A DNA stretch of 64,000 nt from Gracilariopsis chorda (Eukaryota > Rhodophyta > Florideophyceae > Gracilariales > Gracilariaceae): the NCBI GenBank assembly GCA_003194525.1, contig NBIV01000237.1, forward strand, positions 62,001 through 126,000, given 5' to 3'. A program made the translations under genes and the position numbers. The notes beneath the pieces were generated by a model. The model was not told where the DNA came from. It ran no database searches and saw only the letters and a list, made by a program, of their open reading frames with translations. Below are positions 44,717 through 57,050 of the stretch, piece by piece. The number at the start of each line of letters is the position of its first letter. The first letter of the stretch is position 1.

Positions 44717-45514
44717 TGGAAGCGCAATGCTCTCAGAGAGGGATTCTTGGTACTACGTTGATTTCCTGAATGTTTCGGTAATATAGTCATTGCATGAACT
44801 ACGACCACTAATAGTGGATTTGACACGTGGGATACGGAAGACTCAATTGGCAGTGGGCCACAGTAGTGCGCATGAACCACTAAAGTGAAGTAATTTTGTT
44901 AATTTTATTTATTATTTTACACCCCTTTCTGGGATGGTTAATACTTAGTGCGCCGGCGATTTGCCGTCGCACCCGTAAACTTTCCCCAACAAGAGACCCC
45001 AGCCTGGGGAACTGGCTCTAGACCTGACCGCCTTCGTGTGTTCTCTACTCCTCCTTGGAGGGAAGCACCGTAACATACAGAAAGTCTAACCCCCTTGCCC
45101 GTCTAAAGGACCGCGGTATTCGGATTGTTATTCCAACTGTCTTGGTGTTCGCCTTGTATAAGGTTTATTTACCGGCACTGCCATTAGTCTTCGTCACGGC
45201 ATTCGTGACTCAGCTCCCCCTTTCTTTTTCCCTTTACAGGGTGGCTTTCCCGCTACCCACGGCTCGTGTTCGCGCGTGCCACTAACGTGGAACCCTCACC
45301 TCTTTAGAAGAGAACCACCACCACACACTGCTCCTGCGGATACCCAATTCTTGTCTCCACCTCCTTGCGCAAGTCGCAACAAGTGGGCCTCGGACTTACA
45401 ACCTGACATAGTCGGGTCACTCCTGGGAGGGCTCTACCCAACTGGTCTCACCTCTAACGAGGAAAGATCCCGAATATCTTTCGGTGCACTCCCGCTTTCG
45501 GGCATTGCGCTACA
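44717..45514 (+). repeat. Solo LTR, diverged member of the Gypsy-C family
   Basis: 798 bp aligning end to end with 57051-57857, with more differences than the copy at 9231. Starts TGGAAGCGCAATGC, ends GCGCTACA. CATC flanks both sides (44713-44716, 45515-45518), a 4-bp duplication. The family hairpin is at 44949-44973 with one mismatch in the stem. No internal region adjoins it. Confidence 0.87.
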
Positions 45515-48309
45515 CATCTGATTAGGGTGGTGATAGGGCTAGTTTCCTCACATCCAATTTCCTCCAATTCGAACAAGCTAACTTACAAACAGCAGAGTCG
45601 GTGAACGTCGTATCAAGATTAAACATTCGGGAGGAAAACATAAAGAGAATCGAGGAAGCGCAGAACAAATACGAAGAATTAATGCGTTCAGACATTACAT
45701 GCACCAGCTGGTGAGAGCTCATAGCACAGAAACGGGGAATAATCCTTGGTTCGGTCGATTGTGTAAAAAGGGAAGAAAGAAGAAAAGATGCGCAGAGAAT
45801 AGATCAAGCAAACCTAACGACTAGCAGAAACAGCGATTAATATCCACCGATCAGCACGATTGACCACAGAACGGACGACAGTACCCACAGAGCCGCTGCA
45901 TGTGGGGAGGTGACAATTAAATAGATCCACAGCTATTGAAATGAAACCGCTGTATACAGTCAAGGGAGCGTTCTTTTCGGTTGCAGTTCGTACTTATGAC
46001 AGCAACACCTGACCAGCAAAGTACTTCCCGGTGGATTGGCCATTCTGTTAATGTACGATGTGCGTGATAGTAAATAACTAAATTACTAAATGTTTAATGA
46101 TTTTAGAGGCCTAGTGGCACATGGTACAGTGGCGTGAAGCTTTGCCTCTACGGCCAGCCCCAACGTATGTCAATTCGCGCCAGTGCATCTAGGTCGCATT
46201 GTATTCACGATTATGGCCGATGCAGCGCTTCTCCACCGAGTGTTATGAAAACAAACAGATTCCGGCTTGATACTAATATATTTCTAAACTAGACCGCCTG
46301 GATTGATTCAAATCATTCATCAGGCCCTAATAGCAAACTTGCGCCGAGATATTATTATTTCCAATTGGTTTTCGAAAACGCTTTTGGCCATTTTGTGATA
46401 CTACTGGCTCATTCCTTGTACAATCATTCAATTGTCTACTTCAAAATTTTTTGTCCGGACGATCTTTGGCATCTTGCCGACGTTTTGTAGTATGGAATAC
46501 CCCATTTTGACTTGGAACTCAATTCGCGTCACTGAATGTTAGAATGTGATTCCGTGGAAGTATTATCAAAACATTACGACTGCAGTCTGTGTTATACCCC
46601 TTGAGTGCTCAAATTTGACCAAGCAGACCATGACTTGCTGGCTGAAAGTACTCAATACCACATAAAATATTGCCGAAGTTTTATGTTAGCCTTTCTCACG
46701 TTTCACCAAAGAAGGTTGAGGTTTCTACATTTATCTGCCTCATGCATGGAGCACAACAAAATATGTACATATTTATCACAAACACTAATCGTTTCTTTTT
46801 CAGGTCTGCTTTTTATAAATTAAGGATTTTTAAAAGAAATGTTTTTATTTGTTCTTAAAATATTTTATATTGTACTGTACAGATTTGTTGCAGTCAATTA
46901 TTTATTTTTAGTTAACTTGACTTATCTCATTGGATCAATTTTATCTTATCTTTTCCATTCCGTACAAGATATTTTTACTGCTGTCAACCATAAATAAAAG
47001 TATTGTAAAAAATATTTTTTGGATACTTTTACTGTAAAAGCAAGGTAATTGTGTTCTATTTTTTAGCTGAAGTCAAAGACAGAGATAAAATGGTCTATCG
47101 CAATATTCTTGGAATAAATAGAAAGCCTTTGGAGTTCCCTACCATATCTAAGGATAGTGACATGGCTTGCTTACAATGTAGCATAAATTGCTGCATGCAT
47201 GTACTTAAGTCGTAGAAAGACAAGTAGTGTCTGTTTTGGTTATTCTTACGTCAAGTGCAGTTTGTCGTTTCATTTTGTCACTTATCATTGTCTATTTTAT
47301 ATTTTTCCAAGTTCAAATCAGCTAGTTGCTGTTATTCTCTTGATTCTGGAGTCTTGTTTATGTTTATTAATTGTGATGTGGTGGAGGGATACGTTGGTTG
47401 CGTTCTCGCGGTATGTGTGTGTTTTCAAGATTTTTTGTTGATTATTTGTTTTTTCTATCTGAGATACGCTTTGTCATCAACTGCGTCGTTCGTCTGTAAA
47501 ATGATGTCCACAATAACGCTAAAGCACACGAAAAGAATAATTAGAACCATTTGAAATATATTATGTGTTTTGTCACTTACCCAGATTGTATCCGGAATAC
47601 AACAGCGTGGATGTTCGTCCGGATGGAGTGAACGTTGGAAGCTAGAATAAACTTGTTGCGATGACATGTCAGAGTGACTAAACAGTAAATTCTAAGAACG
47701 CTCCATTCGGAAACGAGATACTCTTGTATCTATAAACGGCTATAATCAAGTATGGTTTGGGGGTAAAGAGAAGGACAGGATATTCAGGCGTGACAGTTTT
47801 GCGCAGAACGTTGTGTGTCACGGTTACGATAGCTGCTGCCACAACTCGCTCTGTACACCATGCGTGGAGGGTTTCGATGACGGGATAGAGTTACAATACC
47901 GTCTCAATTATGAACTCGTGCGGTGTGCCACCCCAAGCTTCCCAGTGCTTGAGACAACGGGCATATCCACCCCTTCCCTATCCCCGATGTGAATCTGGAG
48001 CCTATACTAAGATCATGGAAAGTGAGCTATTAAGCTGATCTTGAGGCTGGCGATTGTCCTGGAACAAGACTATGTGACAAGGAACTGAAGGAGCAAAGCG
48101 AAAATGACAATGGAGTAAACAGGTCGTTCAGTTGCGAGCACTGTGTAGGGTAAGTTGTATCTGTACAAAATGTGTTACATGCTAAGTGTGGGGAGCTCCA
48201 TTACCAGACATGGAGTTGTACGGGTACTATTTGTTAGAAAACCATGTAGATGCGAGTGGAATGTTGTCAACATAGGGAAAAGGCCAAAAGTACTACATCT
48301 TTTGCGGGA
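45515..48309. other. AT-rich stretch without genes
   Basis: Roughly 2.8 kb, strongly AT-rich from about 46560 to 47700. Open frames at 46605, 47199 and 47255 (72-99 codons) are Phe/Cys/Leu-rich translations of T-rich sequence and are not credible genes. I see no LTR ends, terminal repeats or RNA genes. Confidence 0.4.
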
Positions 48310-48882
48310 TCAAATCTCGACTGTATGATTGATACTGGCGATGAGGAGGAGGAGAAGCGGAGCGTTCAATCCAGTTGCTATGTGAACCGAACAATGGGAA
48401 GGCTCAGACCATCTGACTACTTGTTCGACAGTGGCGAGCAAACGTCCACCTTCAGCTTCCGTAACTTTGTAGTCCAGCGCGGCGCAAACCTCAATGAAAG
48501 GTTTGCCGTAGAATCCGTCACCATTGAAAACCTGAACAATGGAGAAGAGTTGCCCTCTTTGACGGGTTGTGATCACAATATCATCGGTACGAGCGTCACG
48601 TATTCTCATGGTGTTATCTGAAGAACTGACAGCGGTACGATACAGCTCTTCACCATGCTTGTCCGTAAGCCTGAGACCATCCTGACAGCGCAGAATGTGG
48701 TAGAGCGCATGTTCAGAGTTCGCTTCTTTGATGCTAAACAGTTCTTTTGCGTGGGTATGCTTTTTGAGAGTTAGATGGAATTCGGTGGGGTGGTCGAAGA
48801 CGATTTGAGAGGGGGTATGCGTCTTGGAATGGAGATGGGTGATATGGGGAATAGCATGGCGCAGATGGTGGTTGAGATGCAT
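48310..48882 (-). CDS. LURP-one-related (Tubby C-terminal-like) protein
   Basis: 190 aa from ATG 48882 to TGA at 48310. Upstream in-frame sequence to 49053 has no ATG and is Pro/Ser-rich, so this start is preferred. The core follows the LURP-one pattern: FSIKEANSEHALYHILRCQD, then LRLTDKHGEELYRT, LFSIVQVFNGDGFYGKPFIE and a C-terminal VHIATGLNAPLLLLLIASIN. That hydrophobic last helix is the one buried in the Tubby-like barrel. LURP proteins are linked to defence in plants and the fold binds phosphoinositides in Tubby; the role here is unknown. No membrane segment or signal peptide is evident. Confidence 0.8.
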   Translation of the reverse strand: MHLNHHLRHAIPHITHLHSKTHTPSQIVFDHPTEFHLTLKKHTHAKELFSIKEANSEHALYHILRCQDGLRLTDKHGEELYRTAVSSSDNTMRIRDARTDDIVITTRQRGQLFSIVQVFNGDGFYGKPFIEVCAALDYKVTEAEGGRLLATVEQVVRWSEPSHCSVHIATGLNAPLLLLLIASINHTVEI

Positions 48883-49000
48883 TTTGGGGGAAGAAGGAAC
48901 ACGGAAGAAGAACGAATACGAGAGAGTTGCGAGGCGCGAGGAGGGACCAGAAGGAGACGGGGGGGCGGGCGAGGAAGAAGGGCGTAGGGGGGTGAGCGCT

Positions 49001-49010
49001 CCTTTTATGG
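49001..49010 (-). promoter_or_regulatory. TATA/CArG-like box of the LURP gene
   Basis: On the - strand CCATAAAAGG, 119-128 bp upstream of the ATG. It fits both a TATA box and the CArG consensus CC(A/T)6GG bound by MADS proteins. The dehalogenase-like gene has CATAAAAA in a comparable position. Confidence 0.4.
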
Positions 49011-51590
49011 CGGCGGTGACGTGCACGCACGGAGCGAGGAATGTGCATGCCAAGTGCGCAACAGGACGTGCTCAAAACGACTCCCCTGCGTGACGTCATT
49101 CAAATTGGCTCCAAAAGTGGCCGTTTTGCGGGCAGTGTACCTGAAACGTGTACGAGTTGGACGTGCAACGGGGAGTCAACGCGCACAAGTTGATGTGCGC
49201 ATTTCTCCAGATGGAAATGAGATTGCGCTCTGCTGTCTCGCAATGCCTCTGGAGAAACGTCCTTGCTATCCTCCGGAGTGATGGTGTTGGCGGGAAAGAG
49301 ATCACCGTCGTCTTGCGGTTGTGTCCGGGCCGTTGTAAGGCTTTACCTTACCCGTCAGCTCTTCTTTTTCTACTGGGCAAGCCGTGCGGTCTGGCCTACC
49401 ACCTCTTCTCCGTCGCTCTAGGGTTGGTCATGGAGGCGGCATGCCCACCTGTGTTTAATTTAATATTGGGACAGAACATACTATACCGCCCTTTCGGATT
49501 GTTCCGAACGTTTTTGCTGCAGTACTCGACACATCCGATTCTGTTGGCACCACTGCACACCGAAGGACGAAGGCCGGTCCTTCCTCCGTCGGCACCATGG
49601 CGCAAGTGCCAAATGGCAGAGCTGTTCCTGATGCTGAGTGCTGCTTTTGTGTGACCCATGCTAGGCGGTCATCTCAACACTGCAACCTCTACAGCGCATT
49701 GATTCAGGTATAGGGATACCTCTAGCTTTCATTTGAGAAGATGCTCGGACAAAACCAAACGTTCTTGTTCCCGAGGTGAGAACATCGCCCACTGCTGACA
49801 GACCTGTTCGGGCATGCATGTTCGTGACATGAATCAAAGGATGGCGCTGTGATAACGACGAATTCGCCGCCATTCTGTTTTGCGTTGGATTTACCCTCCA
49901 ATCTTCTTCACACCTTGTCTGAACCCAAAAGATTCATCATTACTTGTCATCTTCAATACAGTTATTGTAGACTCCTCGCTGTTACTCATCCTGATATCTC
50001 TCTACGACCAGTACCAAACCCTCATACAACTTCGAGAGTGAAAGCTCTCGTTTAACGTCTAGTAGTGGTACGCAATCTGTCAAGACTTTTTGTGGGCACA
50101 ACAGGGGTTTCTTTTGTGCTTTTTAACTCTCGCAACGAATGACGTCAGAATTACTGAAAGTATTTTTGTCAACAACATCATATCGATTGAGAAGGTAGCA
50201 AAAGTTGGCATCACTCTCGTTGTAGTTACATCGTTGTTCCTCTTGTTATGTTTCCATACAATGTATTCAGGGGCGTTTTTGTGACTGACTATGTTCCCAC
50301 ATGAAGTGGTCATTAGTCAAATACTTTTCCAAAATTGGTAGTCAAGTGTGTGGGAGCTCACTACAAGTATCGCTGGACAAGCTCGCATCAGTGTCTGGCC
50401 GGGCACTTTTGTAGCCCAGTAGTTTCACAAAGTGCATTCAAAATAATCAGTATGGTGATGACTACTTTCCTTGTCAAGGCAGTCCGACACAAATGTTTTA
50501 CATACACCGGTAACAAAACTTTATGTGGGCGGATAGCATTCAAGCCTTCTGCAACAGCCCAACACAACCGTCGTATGAGGCGCTGCCGGAATTACGAATA
50601 TTGAGTGTTCACATTTAATGCTCCAGGCAATATGATCGTGTGATGATGGATGCATTGTGCAGGTTTCCCTAGGCTCTGGAAATGGCTTTCCCGTCTTTTC
50701 CAGGTGAATACTTTGTGGCAGATGAAATATACTGTGTAAATCAGTTACCGTTGGCACAATGCACTTGACAGAAGCACCGCACCTCACCTCTCACAAGCTT
50801 GCTTGAAGACATGGGAAGGCTAGGAGTCTCTCATCTCTTTCGCAGTTTTTACCATACATAAGAAGCATCGCACCGGTCCAATTCCAAGAGGATTGATTTC
50901 TTTTTCATGAAGCAATTTACTCAAAAAATTGGTACATTACTTCGTTGGTGAAAAAGCAACGACTTCGACGATTACAAGCCGCGAGCCTTTGGAGCATCGA
51001 ACAATGAATTGCTTGAAAAGCAAGCAGTAGTGAATCGAAGCACTTCATTTTTTGCAGAAAAGTGGGTTTGAAGCAGCAACAGATAGCAATGATACTGTCA
51101 TTTCTTTCGGCTGTCCCTGTCGAAGAAAACGGCTTTGGAATGCATCGTTCTGTTTTAAGGCCAGAAAAGTATACGAGGAAGTGTCCATGGCATTCCTCTA
51201 AGAGGCTATCAGCACCATTTTCGTCTCAGAACGGCTCAGAACCAGTTTTTCTGATACTTCCAAAGTCCCAGTACTCAAGACGGACTATCCGACTTCAATG
51301 AGCTGCCAGTACCAGTGTAGCTTAGAGCTATAGAAGTTTCGGAGTTCTTCTTCCGTAAGCCATTTGTGTCCCGTGCGTCAATACGGCTTTGCCCTTCATG
51401 TGGCACTCTTTGGCTTGCCGAAGCAGCTATACAGAATTTGCAGCAGTATAGCAGTCCAGAATAGCTGCAATGGAGGGGAATCATCAGGAGCTAGAGGTTG
51501 ACACCGGTTTCATTACCTGCCATGAGAACCGCCAATTTTAGTAACGAATTGCTACAGGACAATGTAGCCGCAATATTTACTATAGACAAG
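49011..51590. other. No supported gene
   Basis: The longest frame (49148-49654, +, 168 codons) begins with GTG and has no recognisable domain. Frames at 50080-51484 are all under 90 codons and overlap on opposite strands. No terminal repeats or LTR ends were seen. Upstream regulatory sequence of the LURP gene is at its left edge. Confidence 0.35.
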
Positions 51591-51597
51591 GAAAAGC

Positions 51598-51629
51598 GGC
51601 CTTCGGCCACAGGCGGCGCTTCGCGCCGC
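51598..51629 (-). repeat. Helitron 3' hairpins
   Basis: Two adjacent perfect stems: GGCC-loop-GGCC (51598-51608) and GCGGCGC-loop-GCGCCGC (51613-51629), each with a three-base loop. They lie about 150 bp past the end of the helicase frame in the element's sense. Helitrons carry such a hairpin shortly before their 3' end. A canonical CTRR-T terminus is not evident just after it. Confidence 0.55.
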
Positions 51630-51781
51630 GGCCAAAAGTTTGCATAAGATATCCGCACAAATTATGGTTTACGCATATACTAAACAATGTCAAACTAATG
51701 ACACTCCTCTACAAAGTCTACAGATTCTTGTAGAACAGGGTTTTTTATGCTCACCGGCATTGGATGGTAATCCTGCGCATT

Positions 51782-53165
51782 TTAAGGCGCCTCGTCTTCA
51801 CTATGCAGCAATAACACATCATCAGATGTTCTGACACGTGAAATTCCAACATAGACCTGACCCGGCGAAAAAAAGTTTGTTCGAAAGTCAATTATCATTT
51901 TTTTCAGCGTTTTTTCTTGTGCTATACGCAAAATTTCTGCAACTGCCAATCTGATGGGAAAGTGTCGACGTTTGATTTTCACACCTGCAAACTCGAAAAC
52001 AAAGTCCATGCGGTGCAGTAAAATGCCTTACTGAATTTTCCCATGTTCATCAATGGCCGAAAATCGAATCAATATGCGAGAAATGCTGGTAACGATAAAA
52101 TCTTTCCATTCAGCAAGTGCGGATGAAGTACATTTCGAATCACCATAACAGGAACACCCAACTTCAGGTTCAAATGGCGGTGCGGGACTCCACTCCACTT
52201 TGAGCGTAATTATACGTCAGTTCAGGTCTAAGGATACTATTTGTGTGAAAGTTTTCACCGGTTGGCCCTCGGTTGGGAACGATCGTCGTTGCAGACTTCA
52301 AGTCAAACATTCTTCCTGGGAAGTACTCCAATGCGTTCTGGTTATGTTCCTCCACTAATTGGTTTGTTGGCGCAACAATCAATCGGTTGAGATTGACATC
52401 TTCTTTCTTCCGTGTTGTAAACCATTTCCAAAGCAACTTGTATGCTTCCTGTACATCTGACGTAGACATAATTGGAAGCCTTGCAGATGCTGGAAACGTC
52501 CCACGACCAAGACTGAGCAAACCTTTTGCAAAACCTGGATCATCTTGTTGACGAACCTGTTCTGTAAGGCGAAGAACTTTGACTTTTCTGTCCCAAAGCT
52601 CGCAAGAGTACCATGGAAGCTCCCGTAGGAGACTCACTGGAATAACACAAATTGTTCCATCCCTTTCGGATACTGTCCTCGTTCTTGGAACGACTGGAAG
52701 CAGTTGCATATAATCGCCTGCCATAATTACGACCATGCCTCCAAAGTCGTTCGTAGAGTTTCTTAAGTCCTTCAGTACGGTGTTCAAAATCTCGAAGAGC
52801 AGTTTCGGGCACATTGACGCTTCATCAATTACCAGCAAAATAGTCTTCCGTACTACTTCTGCTCTCTTTGATCGTGAACCGTACTTGGATAGTGTCCGAC
52901 GGCCTCTACTCTGCGAATCTTTGTTGTCATCAACTCCCAATCCAATCAAACTATGCAAAGTTCTTCCGCCTTCATATAGGGCAGCAGCAATACCTGTTGT
53001 GGCTGTCATCTGCACCAATAAGCCTTCGTGCCCAACAATATCCCTCATTAAAGATAGGAGATAGGTGTTCCCTGTCCGAGTTCGTCCTTGTAAGAAGAAA
53101 AAGCTTCCGTGTGTGTTGCGTCTTTCAGACTCTCCCATTCCCTCTAGGTATTGTATTTCTCTCAT
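51782..53165 (-). pseudogene. Helitron PIF1-like helicase domain, Walker A mutated
   Basis: 52170-53165 reads FFLQGRTRTGNTYLLSLMRD, MTATTGIAAALYEGGRTLHS, VIDEASMCPK (Walker B), GGMVVIMAGDYMQLLPV and a RLTEQVRQ motif. 51782-52009 gives the C-terminal motif SPGQVYVGISRVRTSDDVLL. In the Walker A loop the invariant Lys of GKT is Asn (GNT, codon AAC at about 53075). ATP hydrolysis should be lost. A frame change at 52010-52169 also breaks it. Confidence 0.82.
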
Positions 53166-53427
53166 TATTTTGCCAAAAACTTGCTTCTGGCCTTCTTTCA
53201 GATCATCATATCTCTCTTCTGTCTTTTAACCTTCGCCTGGACCTCGAAGAAGAGCTGCGACGTACTTCAGCTTGTTTCTCTGCAAACTGCAGTTCGCTCT
53301 CTCCGAAATGAAGTTGTGATACAGCATGATGAAAGAACGGATCATTTCTGATAAGCCGACTGCCATGTCTGTCCGAAATATCAATGATTCTTCGAAGTAG
53401 TTCTTCTCTTCTTTGTGCTTTGTTTCC

Positions 53428-56058
53428 CTAGATTATATTTGCAGTTAGAGCTCGTTCGTGCTTTTCAATCACAGTTTTAGGATTTATCTCTTGTTGAAAG
53501 GAAGTGACGACCAAGTAACGCAGCTCAGCAGGAGTAGCATGGTATCTTACTGCCTCATCAAAAGCCGTTTCGTACTCGTCACCATGGATATATAGTCCAC
53601 GGGCTACTGCTGCTTCTCTATAAGTTGAGTAATATTCGCTCCCAACACGTTCCGGATCATCAAAGGAGCTGAATGCAGAGTTCATGAGCAATATTCGAAG
53701 AGCGAAGAGTTTCGGATTTGCGGGAGAAGCAAATCTAATTCTAGTCACAGTTCGATCATTTTCGGATCGCTGCACTACGTACATTCGTGGACTTCTTCCA
53801 TCCCGAGTGGAGTCAGACTGTGGTACAGAGCGGGGTAGCTTATCGTATACACGTACAGTCTCGTATTGTATCGTGTAGTAGTCCAAGTCCATTTACCAGG
53901 AGGGCCGTTTGAAATATCTTTCCAGCAGGGAAGACTTCAGACGTCTAGTCAGTCTTACATTTCGAACCAAAACCTGTCGCTCCCCACGGAGATGTATGTC
54001 AAGTGCCTGTACAGTTGGATTGATGCGAACATGCCTGAAATCAAAGAGGTTCCATGCAGTTTCAACCACGCCCACTACGCTCGCTCTCTTGTACGCCTTG
54101 ATCTCATTTTGAAGCATGTTGCTCTGTGCACTTGATTGGGTTTCCGTTCGACTTGGTACAACTAAATCCTGTTCTTTGGCAATCTTGAAACCATATTTCA
54201 TCAGGTATGCTACGGCGCTGCCACCTTGGGTTCTTTCAACATTGATGTGAGCCTTGTACTTCATTGTGAGATATGGATTGTACGGAACCACTTTCAAATC
54301 TTCTGTCCTTCTTCTTCGGTAAGTCACTCGGTTTGTGTACTCATTTATCTTCAGCCACAGTTTTTTGTCGTTCATACCCATATCTGCACCTCCCGTCAGA
54401 GGTACGACCACGGCAATATGGAGAGTGTCTGTGCATATTGAATTTCTTCACCAATTTTCGGAGTTCCTGGTCCTCAGTCGAGTCACACCGAGGCAGTTCG
54501 GCTTTGATCAAAGTGTCAATGATCTCAGGATCTTCAATCACGCCCCCCTCCAACCAAAGAAGAATGTGATGATGTGGATTACTTCTCTCCTAGAACTCAA
54601 GTTTGGCGGCAATCCCAATGCATTTCAAGCCAAAGAGCTCTTCTTAAGTATTCTGTAGATCCTTCATGATTGAATTTGCATACTGGTTATACACCCTTGC
54701 AATAAGATCTGGCCTATCATAAGAACGGCTTCTGTCTCCCTGTGGAGAAAATGCTCCCGTGTTTTCGTTGTCCATACTAAGCCTTTTCATCTATTCCAGC
54801 CATACGTTCATTGTGACTGTGACGAAAAGCGTCGGGGAGCCCAGTCGAGTGACCATTGCTTGCACATCCAGTCGTTTTTGTCTCCATTACGCCGGAGAGT
54901 TTTTGTCATTACCTGCAAGGAAGAGTTTACCGGGAGGGCCAAGTTCATCTGTTCCGATATGGGTTCCAGCCCGCAGCTCCCGTTCTTCAATCATTCTCAT
55001 CTGTTCTATTTCCAAGTAACGAAGTCTCAAGTCTTCAACGTTTGTGCTAGGACGAAGCAACCATTGCTGAAGAAAAGTACCAGAGTTCAGCAGCACATTA
55101 TCGGAGTACAGTCTTCGCTTAGAGTGTTCTGCCCATGTTAGGCTCCTTTCGTCTTGGTTGTTCGCATCCCTCGATGAAATATATGTTTCTGTATCATAAG
55201 GGGCATGAATCTCACCGTAAGGGTAGAGCAGTGGAAAAGCTCCCTTCTCAGCTTCCATTGAATCAGGCTTCAAACGCTTGTACTTGACAACTCGACGTCG
55301 AAGAGTTCCGGTTGAAATGTGATGGGATTCTCTTCCGCCTACCAGCTGAGAAACTGGGGCTTCCGACCTGAACAGTCTACTTGGCTCTACGATGAAAGCT
55401 CTCGTTGCAAGAGGTCGGCCTCGGCCGTCTTCTGGTAACGGTTCTGCACCAGAGCTCACCTCGATTCGGGCTTCATGGGCACCTTGATAATTCCGGACAA
55501 CTATTCTTTCCTGAATAGCTTCTGCAGAGATATTCAGAGTAGACTCGTCCGCGTTTGATCTTCTGCAAACACTTTCGTCTCGTCTGAACAAATTTCTATA
55601 TCTCTGTCGGACAATATCTGGTCTTGTTTGCATGAGATCGTACAACTTTGGAACCAAGTATCGAATACTCGGGTTGGACACCATTCTTTTCGTGAAAGAA
55701 GAAGAAGAATCACGTGAATTAAGACTGGGAGGACCTTCCGACCACAAATTTTGTAGGGCACGTCCTGGCCGGGAACAGAAAGAGACACATTGCCTTGAAG
55801 TCGAAGGAATGATGGACTTCCATCCCGAACGTACTTCACATCCATGAATGTGACAACGGTTGCAAATGAAACATTCAATTGTCTTGATAGCGTTTGAAAA
55901 GAACGTAAGCGATATACGTCTTTAAGTTGCGAATTGATATGCACTCGTCTGAAAGAAACTCCAAGCGATATGGAGCTTTTATATCCACAGCATGTTCCTT
56001 CGGTCTCTGCACCAAGCAGAACTGCGCCACAATATTTGCACATACGAATACAAAGCAC
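53428..56058 (-). pseudogene. Helitron Rep (HUH) part, broken
   Basis: 55534-56058 begins MCKYCGAVLLGAETEGTCCG, a zinc-finger start. 54887-55747 gives the Helitron_like_N region (PLLYPYGEIHAPYDT). Near 54560-54590 the - strand encodes PHHHILLWLEGG, the HUH metal motif. 53893-54411 gives VVPYNPYLTMKYKAHINVER and AYLMKYGFKIAKE with both catalytic-type tyrosines. 53428-53892 links to the helicase. Pieces lie in different frames, so the protein is not made as one chain. Confidence 0.78.
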
Positions 56059-56641
56059 CTACCCCGAATCTTTGAGAGGACGCCGAGGTGCTCGATGGCC
56101 GTTTGCACCGCACGTCCTACAACACGCTGGAATTGTGCTACTTATTGGGTGGTACTTTGGATATGAAGAGCTCGGACGTGCAAGGCCTTGACGAAAACTT
56201 TCTGTCCTTGCATCCCAGACATATTTCGCTCCATATTGAATGCCTTGGCGAGGTCTCCCAGCGAATCGCATAACCGTCCTATCTTCTTCCTGTTGAATGC
56301 TGGAAGAATGAGAGGAGTTCAAGTAAATCTCTTCAGGGTTATGAGGTTCCATAACATTTCGGGGAAGCTCGTTTCTAGATCCTAAATCCACCTGCACAAG
56401 CTCATCGGTTATGTCTCGATGATGCACGCGCTGTATATTCTCTCTTGGACGAAGGCCAGCTCCTGACCGTCGTCCACCACATCGTGATGGCGGTGGATGC
56501 GAAGAAGAGCTCATGTCGGACTGCAGGAACTATAGAGAGATTGAGATAGTTATTCATCATCTTTTGATGGAATATGTACCGTCTCTGCCTCTTAAGTAGA
56601 GACCTTGTGTTGCACAATAGTTTCTCGCGTGACATATACAT

Positions 56642-57050
56642 ATAAATATTGTTTTCATTGTCTCAAGATGTTCCTGACACCAGCAGTACCTTGATAGTTT
56701 ACATACTTAGTACTTTATAAGTACATATGTATTGCATTCTTATTCGGTCTTAGTTTCAGACGTCAATACATATCGAGTACGATTTACTTACGTATACAAC
56801 GTATAGTCCGTTCCAATTCTTGTTACAGCGTTCTAAGTTTTTAGAACTTTGTGCCCTACGTACGTACTACAAAGATTAAAACCATTTTTGTTAGAAGGGT
56901 AAACGTTTGCAGTACTGCGCAGCCTATGCATGCACTGTGTAAACTATATATATATTTGTTAGAAAGGTATACGTACGTTGTACTATACTTCATTTATTTT
57001 GTTGTTTGAATAGGATACGTTTGCATTTTACCTATTTTCTAATGTGCTGA
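56642..57050. other. AT-rich gap before Gypsy-C
   Basis: About 400 bp, AT-rich, with a TATATATATAT run near 56948. It probably contains the 5' end of the Helitron, but no clear TC terminus stands out. GCTGA precedes the Gypsy-C LTR; its partner duplication lies outside the window. Confidence 0.35.

Larger units (their letters stand above)
51560..56641 (-). mobile_element. Helitron, decayed
   Basis: A Rep-helicase reading order on the - strand (zinc-finger N-terminus near 56.05 kb, HUH Rep near 54.6 kb, PIF1-type helicase 53.2-51.8 kb) is followed by GC-rich hairpins at 51598-51629, which is the layout of a Helitron. The exact TC start and CTRR end were not found, so the bounds are approximate. 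Two Arg/Ser-rich frames (56059-56514, 56402-56641) precede Rep and may be part of it. Confidence 0.78.

Noticed and set aside
46605..47554. Several 60-100-codon frames in the AT-rich stretch
   Set aside because: Translations are Phe/Leu/Cys-rich low-complexity reflections of T-rich DNA.
48250..48621. 123-codon + strand frame
   Set aside because: It is the antisense shadow of the LURP gene and has no family resemblance.
49148..49654. 168-codon + frame
   Set aside because: GTG start, no recognisable domain, no promoter; too weak to list as a gene.
51540..51600. Exact Helitron 3' end at CTATAGT near 51580
   Set aside because: It does not fit CTRR and no target AT dinucleotide could be confirmed.
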